Shown here: positions 1-4,119 of the stretch, piece by piece
Layout: each line of letters opens with the position of its first letter
Numbering within the stretch: the first letter of the stretch is position 1
NCBI GenBank assembly: GCA_937902295.1
Contig: CALGUM010000046.1
Span: 1 to 6,924 of the forward strand
Length of the DNA stretch: 6,924 nt
Reading direction: 5' to 3'
Source: an uncultured Candidatus Saccharibacteria bacterium
GTDB taxonomy: Bacteria > Patescibacteriota > Saccharimonadia > Saccharimonadales > Saccharimonadaceae
Translations under genes and position numbers: made by a program
The notes under the pieces: generated by a model
Database searches by the model: none
The model's input: only the letters and a program-made list of their open reading frames with translations
What the model was told of the DNA's origin: nothing

Positions 1-587
1 TCCGTAGGATAGGTATCAGGGTGATCATAGTCGATAGACACAATGACACTTGTGTAGGGTGAGAACTTAAGAAAATTCCTATCGAACTCATCGCATTCAT
101 ACACGAAGTACGTGGCATCGGGATTAAACTTGCCAGCGGGTCCGAAACTCAGCTGGCTGCCGACATTGTAACTTATCGGTATGCCAAGTTGCTGCAACGT
201 CCATACAAGCATGCCCGATGTCGTGGTTTTTCCGTGCGTCCCCGCGACGGCTATGAGTTTTTGATCGCTGTCGGCAATAATTTTAGCGAGGAGGGCGTCA
301 CGTTTTGTCGCGCGTATGCCAAGTTCACGAGCTGCGACAAGTTCGGGGTGATCGCTTGGTAGTGCTGCGGTGTATACAAACCAGTCTATATGGCTAGCTT
401 CGTGATACTGGCGCAGGGTTTCGCCGGTTTGTGTACCGATAGTGACGTTCACTCCGGCATGTAGCAGCTCTTCAGTAGTCAGGCTGTGTTCGGTATCCGA
501 TCCAATGATTGTATGTCCTGCATCAAGCGCCATTTGTGCTAACGCGCCTATGCCAACGCCACCAATTCCAGAGAAGTAGATATTCAT
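1..587 (-). CDS. murC: UDP-N-acetylmuramate--L-alanine ligase MurC, N-terminal part (cut by window edge)
   Basis: MurC is the cytoplasmic ATP-dependent ligase that adds L-alanine to UDP-N-acetylmuramate, the first peptide step of peptidoglycan precursor synthesis. The first 195 codons are present, under half of a typical 450-480 residue MurC. The protein begins MNIYFSGIGGVG, the N-terminal dinucleotide-like fold with GIGGVG at residues 8-12. The Mur ligase P-loop GTHGKTTT is at 116-123, and the ECDEFDRNF segment at 164-172 and DYDHPDTYP at 187-194 match the metal/ATP-binding region of the central domain. The ATG at 585-587 puts the glycine motif right at the N-terminus, as expected. No Shine-Dalgarno is visible; a TATACT box lies 10 nt upstream of the start, so the leader is very short. 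It is divergent from the MFS gene. The paralogue Mpl shares these motifs, so the C-terminal half would settle identity, but MurC is much the likelier. Confidence 0.93.
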   Translation of the reverse strand, partial: MNIYFSGIGGVGIGALAQMALDAGHTIIGSDTEHSLTTEELLHAGVNVTIGTQTGETLRQYHEASHIDWFVYTAALPSDHPELVAARELGIRATKRDALLAKIIADSDQKLIAVAGTHGKTTTSGMLVWTLQQLGIPISYNVGSQLSFGPAGKFNPDATYFVYECDEFDRNFLKFSPYTSVIVSIDYDHPDTYPT

Positions 588-597
588 AGTAATTACC

Positions 598-603
598 AGT
601 ATA
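598..603 (-). promoter_or_regulatory. -10 element of the murC promoter
   Basis: On the minus strand TATACT, preceded by AGTGG, ends 10 nt before the murC ATG. Transcription starting about 7 nt downstream would give a leader of only 3-4 nt. The 11-mer AGTGGTATACT is repeated exactly upstream of the gene at 4120. I see no good -35 hexamer at 16-18 bp spacing. Confidence 0.6.
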
Positions 604-653
604 CCACTTGCGCATGCTAGGGTTGGTGTGATGTAATAGAAAAAGAATAAGGC

Positions 654-659
654 TATAAA
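654..659 (+). promoter_or_regulatory. -10 element of the MFS transporter promoter
   Basis: TATAAA lies 12 nt before the ATG at 672, in an AT-rich stretch. It would give a leader of about 5-6 nt with no room for a Shine-Dalgarno. No clear -35 is visible. Together with the murC -10 at 598-603 it makes a compact divergent promoter region between the two genes. Confidence 0.45.
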
Positions 660-671
660 ACAAATACATAC

Positions 672-1895
672 ATGATTCAATCATTCTTTCATCGCTTTTT
701 ACTGCGGCGTCACTTCTGGCGGCATGCAACTTTTAGCGAGGTTGCAGAGCTTTATACCGCGCGCCTGCTGCGTATGACCGGTAACGCGATGATTGCCACA
801 TTTGTTGGTATTTATTTACTGCGAAACGGATATCCATTGTACTTTATAGCCGGCTATTATGCGGCATATTATTTGTTTAAGGCTCTGCTTGCATTGCCGT
901 GTGCGATGTATGTGGCACGATTTGGGCCCAAGCATGGTACGCTCGCGGCAAACCTCATCGGCGTGCCGGCACTGATTACTTTTTCCTTCTTGGATAATCT
1001 TGGATTGGTTGCGTTGGTCATTTTTTCGCTATGTCAGGGAATTTCGATGGTGCTGTACGGTCTGTCCTACATGGTGAACTTTTCTAAGGTCAAAAGTACT
1101 CAATATGCAGGCAAAGAGATTAGTTATATGCATATTATCGACAAAGTTGCAGCAGGAATAAGTCCACTTGCGGGCGGTTTGGTGGCCTGGCTAATAAGCC
1201 CAGAGGTCACTATTTGGATTGCATCAGCTCTGCTGTTATTTGCAGCTGTGCCGCTACTTCGAACTGCCGAACCTGTGAAGGTGCACCAGAAATTGAGCTT
1301 TCGAGGATTCCCTTGGCAGCAGACGTGGCGCAGTATGCGTGCACAGGTGGCAACCGGTATAGACACTGCGGCAGTGCTGGTAATTTGGCCGCTTTTTTTG
1401 GCAACAGTAGTATTTTCACAATCAAGCAACGCAGTCTATGCCCAGATTGGTGCACTCTCCGCCGTGAGCGTATTTGTAGCCTTTATCGCCGCTCGCTCCT
1501 ATGGAGTAATGATAGATCATAAAAAGGGCGGGGAGTTGCTACGATACTCTACGATTGTAAAATCACTTACGCATTTTGTGCGACCTTTCGTAGTCACGCC
1601 ACTTTCTGCGGTGCTGACAAATGTCCTCAATGAAGCTGCCGCCGCGGGATATTCGATGTCATTTATGCGTGGAATGTTCGATACGGCCGACAGAAGTGGG
1701 CACAGAATACTATACCTTTTAATGATGGAGTTAGCTCTGAATCTCGGAGGATTTATTATTAGTTTGGTATTGTTTGTTGCTCTTATTGCGATGGTTTCAA
1801 GTCATGCCGCACTGAGCGTGACGTTCATGGTAACTGGAGTTGCGACATTGTGCATCATGTCAGCCCGCTTCCCACTCTATCGACGCGGTGTGTAA
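672..1895 (+). CDS. MFS-type membrane transporter, 407 aa
   Basis: This is an integral membrane protein with about 11-12 hydrophobic helices, at roughly residues 36-51, 56-80, 90-108, 110-134, 155-175, 178-196, 229-250, 258-279, 295-318, 343-374 and 379-397. A basic hydrophilic loop (about 198-225) splits the helices into two halves, and this six-plus-six layout and the length near 400 residues are typical of the major facilitator superfamily. The loop VARFGPKHGT (81-90) after helix 2 resembles the MFS A-motif position, though it lacks the full GxxxDRxGRR signature. Substrate cannot be read from the sequence. The N-terminus is basic (HRFLLRRHFWRH), suiting a cytosolic end. It is divergent from murC, with 84 bp between the start codons; the next gene starts 44 bp after its stop and has its own -10 box. 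No ribosome-binding site is visible at this start. A role in envelope-precursor or drug transport would be a guess. Confidence 0.78.
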   Translation: MIQSFFHRFLLRRHFWRHATFSEVAELYTARLLRMTGNAMIATFVGIYLLRNGYPLYFIAGYYAAYYLFKALLALPCAMYVARFGPKHGTLAANLIGVPALITFSFLDNLGLVALVIFSLCQGISMVLYGLSYMVNFSKVKSTQYAGKEISYMHIIDKVAAGISPLAGGLVAWLISPEVTIWIASALLLFAAVPLLRTAEPVKVHQKLSFRGFPWQQTWRSMRAQVATGIDTAAVLVIWPLFLATVVFSQSSNAVYAQIGALSAVSVFVAFIAARSYGVMIDHKKGGELLRYSTIVKSLTHFVRPFVVTPLSAVLTNVLNEAAAAGYSMSFMRGMFDTADRSGHRILYLLMMELALNLGGFIISLVLFVALIAMVSSHAALSVTFMVTGVATLCIMSARFPLYRRGV

Positions 1896-1900
1896 TTTGG

Positions 1901-1906
1901 TATACT
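1901..1906 (+). promoter_or_regulatory. -10 element (GGTATACT) before the 208-aa gene
   Basis: TATACT preceded by GG starts 6 bp after the transporter stop codon. It would start transcription near 1913 and give a leader of about 27 nt carrying the Shine-Dalgarno at 1923-1929. No convincing -35 is seen. It matches the GG-TATA(A/C)T form found at three other promoters here. Confidence 0.5.
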
Positions 1907-1922
1907 GAAGCTGAAAGAATGT

Positions 1923-1929
1923 AAGGTGG
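1923..1929 (+). promoter_or_regulatory. Shine-Dalgarno supporting a GTG start at 1940
   Basis: AAGGTGG, one mismatch from AAGGAGG, sits 10 nt before the GTG at 1940. It decides that start, because the only nearby upstream ATG (1919) is followed directly by TAA. Confidence 0.65.
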
Positions 1930-1939
1930 GAATCGGTAG

Positions 1940-2566
1940 GTGGCACAAAAACGCACAGTTCGTCGAACAATTAAAACGATCCAAAAGGTCAAGACATGGC
2001 AGTTGATCGTATTGTTAGTGTTGTCTGGGTTTATTACGGCTACGTTTTTGCGTCTTAATAATGTAGGAATGATACAGCGCCTCGAGGCGGTAAAAGCTGC
2101 AGACACGCAAGGTGACGCTGGGGTAACACGCAATCGGCTCCTAGAATTGCAGCATTACGTAGCATCACACATGAATACCGATCAAAATGATGTATATTTG
2201 GCATCAAGCTATGAACGAGACAAAGCAGCACTTGTAGAAGCGGCCGCGCGTGACACCGATAACTCAGTGATCAATGCAGAAGTAGATGCAATCTGTAAGC
2301 CACAATTTTCTGGGTACAGCCAAGGATACGTAGAGTGCTTTGCCAGGGAATATGCTAAATATTCCCCTGGTGATGACCCTGTCTCGCAGGTCAAAGCACC
2401 CGATCCAGATAAGTATCGATTTGTGTTTGCGGCACCACTGTGGTCACCTGATTTCGCAGGGTTTTCACTACTGTTAACTATGGGTATCGCCATACTGATC
2501 GTAGCTCGTTTGGTGATCCTCAGTATCCTCAGATTACTCCTCAAGAGGAAGTATCAAGACGCATAA
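1940..2566 (+). CDS. Conserved-looking membrane protein with two membrane helices, 208 aa, function unknown
   Basis: I do not know a function for this protein. It starts with GTG. A strongly basic N-terminus (KRTVRRTIKTIQKVK) precedes a first membrane helix at about 20-37, and a second helix lies at about 173-198 before the basic tail LKRK. By the positive-inside rule both ends are cytosolic and the roughly 135-residue middle is outside. That domain looks mostly helical (NNVGMIQRLEAVKAADTQGD, then LLELQHYVASHMNTD) and has two cysteines, C119 and C133, which could form a disulfide. The segment APLWSPDFAGFSLLL enters the second helix. From memory the pattern 'HMNTD ... C ... C ... P.WSPD.AG' recurs in hypothetical proteins of Saccharibacteria and relatives, which supports a real lineage-conserved gene. 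It lies 44 bp after the transporter and may be partly co-transcribed with it, despite its own -10 box. Confidence 0.82.
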   Translation: MAQKRTVRRTIKTIQKVKTWQLIVLLVLSGFITATFLRLNNVGMIQRLEAVKAADTQGDAGVTRNRLLELQHYVASHMNTDQNDVYLASSYERDKAALVEAAARDTDNSVINAEVDAICKPQFSGYSQGYVECFAREYAKYSPGDDPVSQVKAPDPDKYRFVFAAPLWSPDFAGFSLLLTMGIAILIVARLVILSILRLLLKRKYQDA

Positions 2567-2569
2567 GTG

Positions 2570-2599
2570 TTGACAACAGATATATACTAGAGATACCCT
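2570..2599 (+). promoter_or_regulatory. Promoter region of the 68-aa protein gene
   Basis: A perfect -35 hexamer TTGACA is at 2570-2575, four bases after the preceding stop codon. The -10 is not clear: GATACC (2592-2597) or TACCCT (2594-2599) fall at 16-18 bp spacing but match poorly. A TATACT at 2583-2588, like the other -10 boxes here, is too close to this -35 to pair with it and may act alone. Confidence 0.5.
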
Positions 2600-2622
2600 A
2601 ACTATTGTAAGATGTTCTAAAT

Positions 2623-2629
2623 AGGAGGT
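2623..2629 (+). promoter_or_regulatory. Strong Shine-Dalgarno of the 68-aa protein gene
   Basis: AGGAGGT is a full consensus anti-16S match, with AGGAGG ending 10 nt before the ATG at 2639. It is the best ribosome-binding site in the window and fixes the start. Confidence 0.88.
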
Positions 2630-2638
2630 ACCATTCTT

Positions 2639-2845
2639 ATGGCTTATAGTCACACTAACTCAAAAGGCGTTACTTACTACCTGCACAAGTCAGACGTAAC
2701 CCTTCGCGGTGGAAAAATGCAAACTATCTACTTCTTCGCAAAGAGCGAGAAGAATGAAAAAGGTGAGCCAGTAGATCTTCCAGAAGATCGCATTGTCAAA
2801 GAAAACCCACGAAACGGTTTCTTGACTGTATCGAAGAAAAAATAA
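2639..2845 (+). CDS. Small conserved basic protein, 68 aa, function unknown
   Basis: This is a short soluble protein with no signal peptide or membrane helix. It is rich in lysine and ends in KKK. Alternating hydrophobic segments suggest a small beta-rich fold: GVTYYLHKSDVTL (10-22), QTIYFFAK (28-35), DRIVKEN (50-56) and GFLTVSKK (60-67). I recall short proteins of this pattern (YYLH..DVTLRGG..Q.IYFFAK) as recurrent hypothetical proteins in Saccharibacteria and other CPR genomes, but no function is known to me. It has its own -35 TTGACA, a consensus Shine-Dalgarno and a downstream terminator. With that set of signals it reads as an independently and probably highly expressed gene. Its size and charge would suit a nucleic-acid or ribosome-associated protein, but no residue proves that. 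Confidence 0.9.
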   Translation: MAYSHTNSKGVTYYLHKSDVTLRGGKMQTIYFFAKSEKNEKGEPVDLPEDRIVKENPRNGFLTVSKKK

Positions 2846-2907
2846 GCTTGTGCTTACACCAATTGTAGTGCTATAGTAATAGCAAAACAAACAGGTGCCA
2901 AACAATT

Positions 2908-2934
2908 CCCCTGCCACTCGCGGTAGGGGTTTTT
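2908..2934 (+). terminator. Rho-independent terminator after the 68-aa gene
   Basis: An 8-bp GC-rich stem pairs CCCCTGCC (2908-2915) with GGTAGGGG (2922-2929), with one G-T pair and a 6-nt loop ACTCGC. It is followed directly by five T at 2930-2934. It lies 62 nt after the stop codon and just before the next promoter. Confidence 0.88.
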
Positions 2935-2941
2935 GGTTCAG

Positions 2942-2970
2942 TTGATTTATAATACATTATATGGTATAAT
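2942..2970 (+). promoter_or_regulatory. Promoter of the 146-aa gene, predicted leaderless
   Basis: TTGATT (2942-2947), a 17-bp spacer and TATAAT (2965-2970) form the best complete sigma-70-type promoter in the window. The -10 ends exactly 6 nt before the ATG at 2977, so the expected transcription start is the A of the start codon. ATTATA (2956-2961) and TATAAT form an inverted repeat around TGG, and a second TATAAT lies at 2948-2953. Confidence 0.78.
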
Positions 2971-2976
2971 AAGATC

Positions 2977-3417
2977 ATGAGTAGAGAAGTATTCACTACA
3001 CAAGAAAATGACCCATACTACGAAGATGACCCGCGAGTCCGAGCCCTGGAAGACTGTGCTGGACGATCTCATTATGATGCAGAAAGCTCGGTACATGGCT
3101 GTGCGCCGCGCCTCACCATGCCTTCCGATAAGCCAATCCCTCGCAAGCGACAAGTCCGCGCACCGTTCGCAGATGGTGAGAGTGAAGTCAATAACCCCCC
3201 TCCTCCCTACACGCCTGTATCGCCAGAAGAGCGAGCACAAGCCGCAGAACACTCGCATCGCAACCTCGAGCGTGTGAGTCAAATGCTCGCAGCCACAACA
3301 CTAGATAATATTAAAAACAACCAGAACTTCACCGAACAGCAAAAAGCTGATAAGGCAAGGGAATTTGCAATACGGCAAAGAATACGGCAAGAAAAAGCCG
3401 CGAGATCCAAGAGGTAA
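2977..3417 (+). CDS. Hydrophilic, probably disordered protein, 146 aa, function unknown
   Basis: I do not recognise this protein. It has no hydrophobic segment, so it is predicted soluble and cytosolic. The N-terminal third is acidic and aromatic (NDPYYEDDPR), the middle is basic then proline-rich (PIPRKRQVRAP at 54-64, NNPPPPYTPVSP at 72-83), and the C-terminus (about 84-146) is a charged helix, possibly coiled coil (EERAQAAEHSHRNLERVSQML, then QQKADKAREFAIRQRIRQEK). Two cysteines are at C27 and C42. The composition suggests an intrinsically disordered linker with a helical tail. The ATG is chosen because a TTGATT-17-TATAAT promoter ends 6 nt before it; no Shine-Dalgarno exists. An overlapping frame at 3008-3277 has neither signal. 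It stands alone between terminators at 2908-2934 and 3491-3529. A 12-bp tandem repeat lies in its last codons. Confidence 0.72.
   Translation: MSREVFTTQENDPYYEDDPRVRALEDCAGRSHYDAESSVHGCAPRLTMPSDKPIPRKRQVRAPFADGESEVNNPPPPYTPVSPEERAQAAEHSHRNLERVSQMLAATTLDNIKNNQNFTEQQKADKAREFAIRQRIRQEKAARSKR
3369..3392 (+). repeat. 12-bp imperfect tandem repeat in the 3' end of the 146-aa gene
   Basis: AATACGGCAAAG (3369-3380) is followed directly by AATACGGCAAGA (3381-3392), differing only in the last two bases. In frame it doubles the IRQ unit (IRQR-IRQE). It looks like a slippage duplication that kept the reading frame. Confidence 0.7.
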
Positions 3418-3429
3418 GTACTCACTGTA

Positions 3430-3445
3430 CCGATATAAATATCGG
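3430..3445. repeat. Small inverted repeat (hairpin) after the 146-aa gene
   Basis: CCGATA (3430-3435) and TATCGG (3440-3445) pair around TAAA. A second near-palindrome with an AGATATCT core follows at about 3446-3461. Both lie in the 3' untranslated region, between the stop codon and the strong terminator. Their role is unknown; they could stabilise the mRNA end. Confidence 0.4.
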
Positions 3446-3490
3446 CAGGAGATATCTGCTGACATGAGAAGACGGCGGTGTAAAACGTGT

Positions 3491-3529
3491 CATAGTAAAA
3501 AGCAGGCGAATGGCCTGCTTTTTACTATG
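3491..3529. terminator. Bidirectional rho-independent terminator between the 146-aa gene and the tRNA
   Basis: A perfect 17-bp inverted repeat has arms at 3491-3507 and 3513-3529 and a 5-nt loop GAATG. The core is GCAGGC/GCCTGC, flanked by A5 (3497-3501) and T5 (3519-3523). It therefore gives a stem followed by a U-tract on both strands, ending the plus-strand 146-aa transcript and the minus-strand tRNA transcript. Its right arm overlaps the last two bases of the encoded tRNA CCA end. Confidence 0.92.
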
Positions 3530-3603
3530 GTGGGGCTGGTTGGAATCGAACCAACTACCAAGTGGTTATGAGCCGCCTGCTCTGACCGATGAGCTACAGC
3601 CCC
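3528..3603 (-). tRNA. tRNA with CAU anticodon, probably tRNA-Ile2 (lysidine type); elongator Met is the alternative
   Basis: A full cloverleaf folds on the minus strand. The acceptor is GGGGCTG/CAGCCCC with discriminator A and an encoded CCA. The D arm is GCTC/GAGC with loop ATCGGTCA, the variable loop is TGGTA, and the T arm is GTTGG/CCAAC with loop TTCGATT. The anticodon loop CTCATAA carries CAT. The anticodon stem GGCGG/CCACT has one C-A mismatch in its middle and a G-U pair. A CAU anticodon with A73 fits elongator Met or the Ile2 species that TilS converts to read AUA. The AGAGCAGGCGGCTCATAACC run resembles remembered bacterial Ile2 sequences (E. coli, B. subtilis) more than Met, whose Gram-positive loops usually read TTCATAC. 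Initiator tRNA is excluded by the normal first acceptor pair and the absence of three G-C pairs under the anticodon loop. A TATAAT promoter precedes it. Confidence 0.93.
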
Positions 3604-3616
3604 ACATCTGTAGTAC

Positions 3617-3622
3617 ATTATA
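3617..3622 (-). promoter_or_regulatory. -10 element of the tRNA promoter
   Basis: On the minus strand a perfect TATAAT ends 13 nt before the first tRNA base (3603), leaving about 6-7 nt of 5' leader for RNase P to remove. The -35 position (about 3640-3645) reads TAGCGC, a poor match, and overlaps the opposing promoter. Confidence 0.72.
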
Positions 3623-3643
3623 GCGTAGAGGCGGAGATTGCGC

Positions 3644-3649
3644 TATAAT
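3644..3649 (+). promoter_or_regulatory. -10 element of the ftsB/divIC-like gene promoter
   Basis: A perfect TATAAT lies 20 nt before the ATG at 3670, so the leader would be about 13 nt. Only a weak Shine-Dalgarno-like AAGAGA is present in it. The -35 position reads TAGCGT, the same TAGCG found at the opposed tRNA promoter. Confidence 0.7.
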
Positions 3650-3669
3650 TAAATACAAGAGAACACCCT

Positions 3670-4101
3670 ATGAACACACACATTAAACGCTTTATTTATC
3701 ATCTCCGGTATCACTATCCTATACGTGAAATTATCACTGTGTTACTTGTCGGTATTGCGATCGTGTGGTTTATTTGGGGATCGGTCCAAGCGATGCAGAA
3801 AAACTATGAATTACGTAAGGTGGTGCAAGATCGTACTCGCCAGGCCGAACTCGTGGAACTAGAAACGCTTGCTCTTGAGTATGAGCAGCGCTATCTCCAG
3901 AGTGAAGAATACCAGCGTCTTTCGGTGCGCGAAAGGCTTGGGTATGGTGATCCAGGAGAAAAGGTCTTAGTACTACCTGCAAATTCCACGGCCTCCTCGG
4001 AAGGTGATGCAGCGCCCGCTACGCAGCGAGCCGAATCGCCACGACCAAGTAATTTGAGTCAATGGGGTACGTTTCTCTTTGGTGGCAATGTACGCGACTA
4101 A
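3670..4101 (+). CDS. Septum formation initiator family protein (FtsB/DivIC-like), 143 aa
   Basis: FtsB/DivIC proteins are single-pass membrane proteins of the divisome that act with FtsL and FtsQ/DivIB to activate septal peptidoglycan synthesis. Here a short cytosolic N-terminus (1-19, basic) leads into a membrane helix at about 20-41. A coiled coil follows at about 44-76 (ELRKVVQDRTRQAELVELETLALEYEQRY). The family signature comes next: LQSEEYQRLSVRERLGYGDPGEKVLVLP (76-103), matching the usual D-x-E-Y-x-E-x-x-AR-E-x-LG-x-x-x-PGE-x-x-V pattern. A Ser/Ala/Pro-rich stretch (104-128) links to a C-terminal SQWGTFLFG, a tail I associate with CPR members. It is longer than E. coli FtsB (about 100 residues) because of that tail. 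It is first in a plus-strand block with the genes at 4120 and 4751, and divergent from the tRNA. FtsB and DivIC cannot be told apart here. Confidence 0.88.
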   Translation: MNTHIKRFIYHLRYHYPIREIITVLLVGIAIVWFIWGSVQAMQKNYELRKVVQDRTRQAELVELETLALEYEQRYLQSEEYQRLSVRERLGYGDPGEKVLVLPANSTASSEGDAAPATQRAESPRPSNLSQWGTFLFGGNVRD

Positions 4102-4107
4102 GAGTGG

Positions 4108-4113
4108 TATACT
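4108..4113 (+). promoter_or_regulatory. -10 element before the 189-aa gene, predicted leaderless
   Basis: TATACT preceded by AGTGG starts 6 bp after the upstream stop codon and ends exactly 6 nt before the ATG at 4120. The transcription start would fall on the A of the ATG. The same 11-mer AGTGGTATACT occurs at the murC promoter. No clear -35 is seen (4085-4090 reads GCAATG). Confidence 0.58.
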
Positions 4114-4119
4114 TAGGGC

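Larger units (their letters stand above)
3617..3649. repeat. Inverted repeat made by two opposed -10 boxes
   Basis: ATTATAGCG (3617-3625) and CGCTATAAT (3641-3649) are perfect 9-bp inverted copies around 15 bp. Each copy contains one TATAAT -10 hexamer, reading towards the tRNA (minus) or the septum gene (plus). The -35 position of each promoter falls on the -10 of the other. Confidence 0.85.

Noticed and set aside
523..729. 68-codon minus-strand frame overlapping the murC start
   Set aside because: It overlaps the murC N-terminus and the divergent promoters in another frame, and its translation shows no recognisable pattern.
3050..3210. PPPPY as a eukaryote-type WW-domain ligand (effector idea)
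   Set aside because: A short proline run in a disordered protein is expected by composition, and there is no secretion signal or other effector evidence.
3008..3277. 89-codon frame inside the 146-aa gene
   Set aside because: It has no promoter or ribosome-binding site of its own and is shorter than the frame at 2977, which has a full promoter and a sensible helical C-terminus.
3430..3461. Riboswitch or small RNA after the 146-aa gene
   Set aside because: The two short AT-rich hairpins do not build a recognisable aptamer, and nothing downstream on the plus strand before the terminator could be regulated.
3365..3571. 68-codon open frame overlapping the end of the 146-aa gene and the tRNA
   Set aside because: It runs through the bidirectional terminator and antisense through the tRNA. 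Its ending (GLVGIEPTTKWL) is the usual artefact of translating a tRNA T-arm region.
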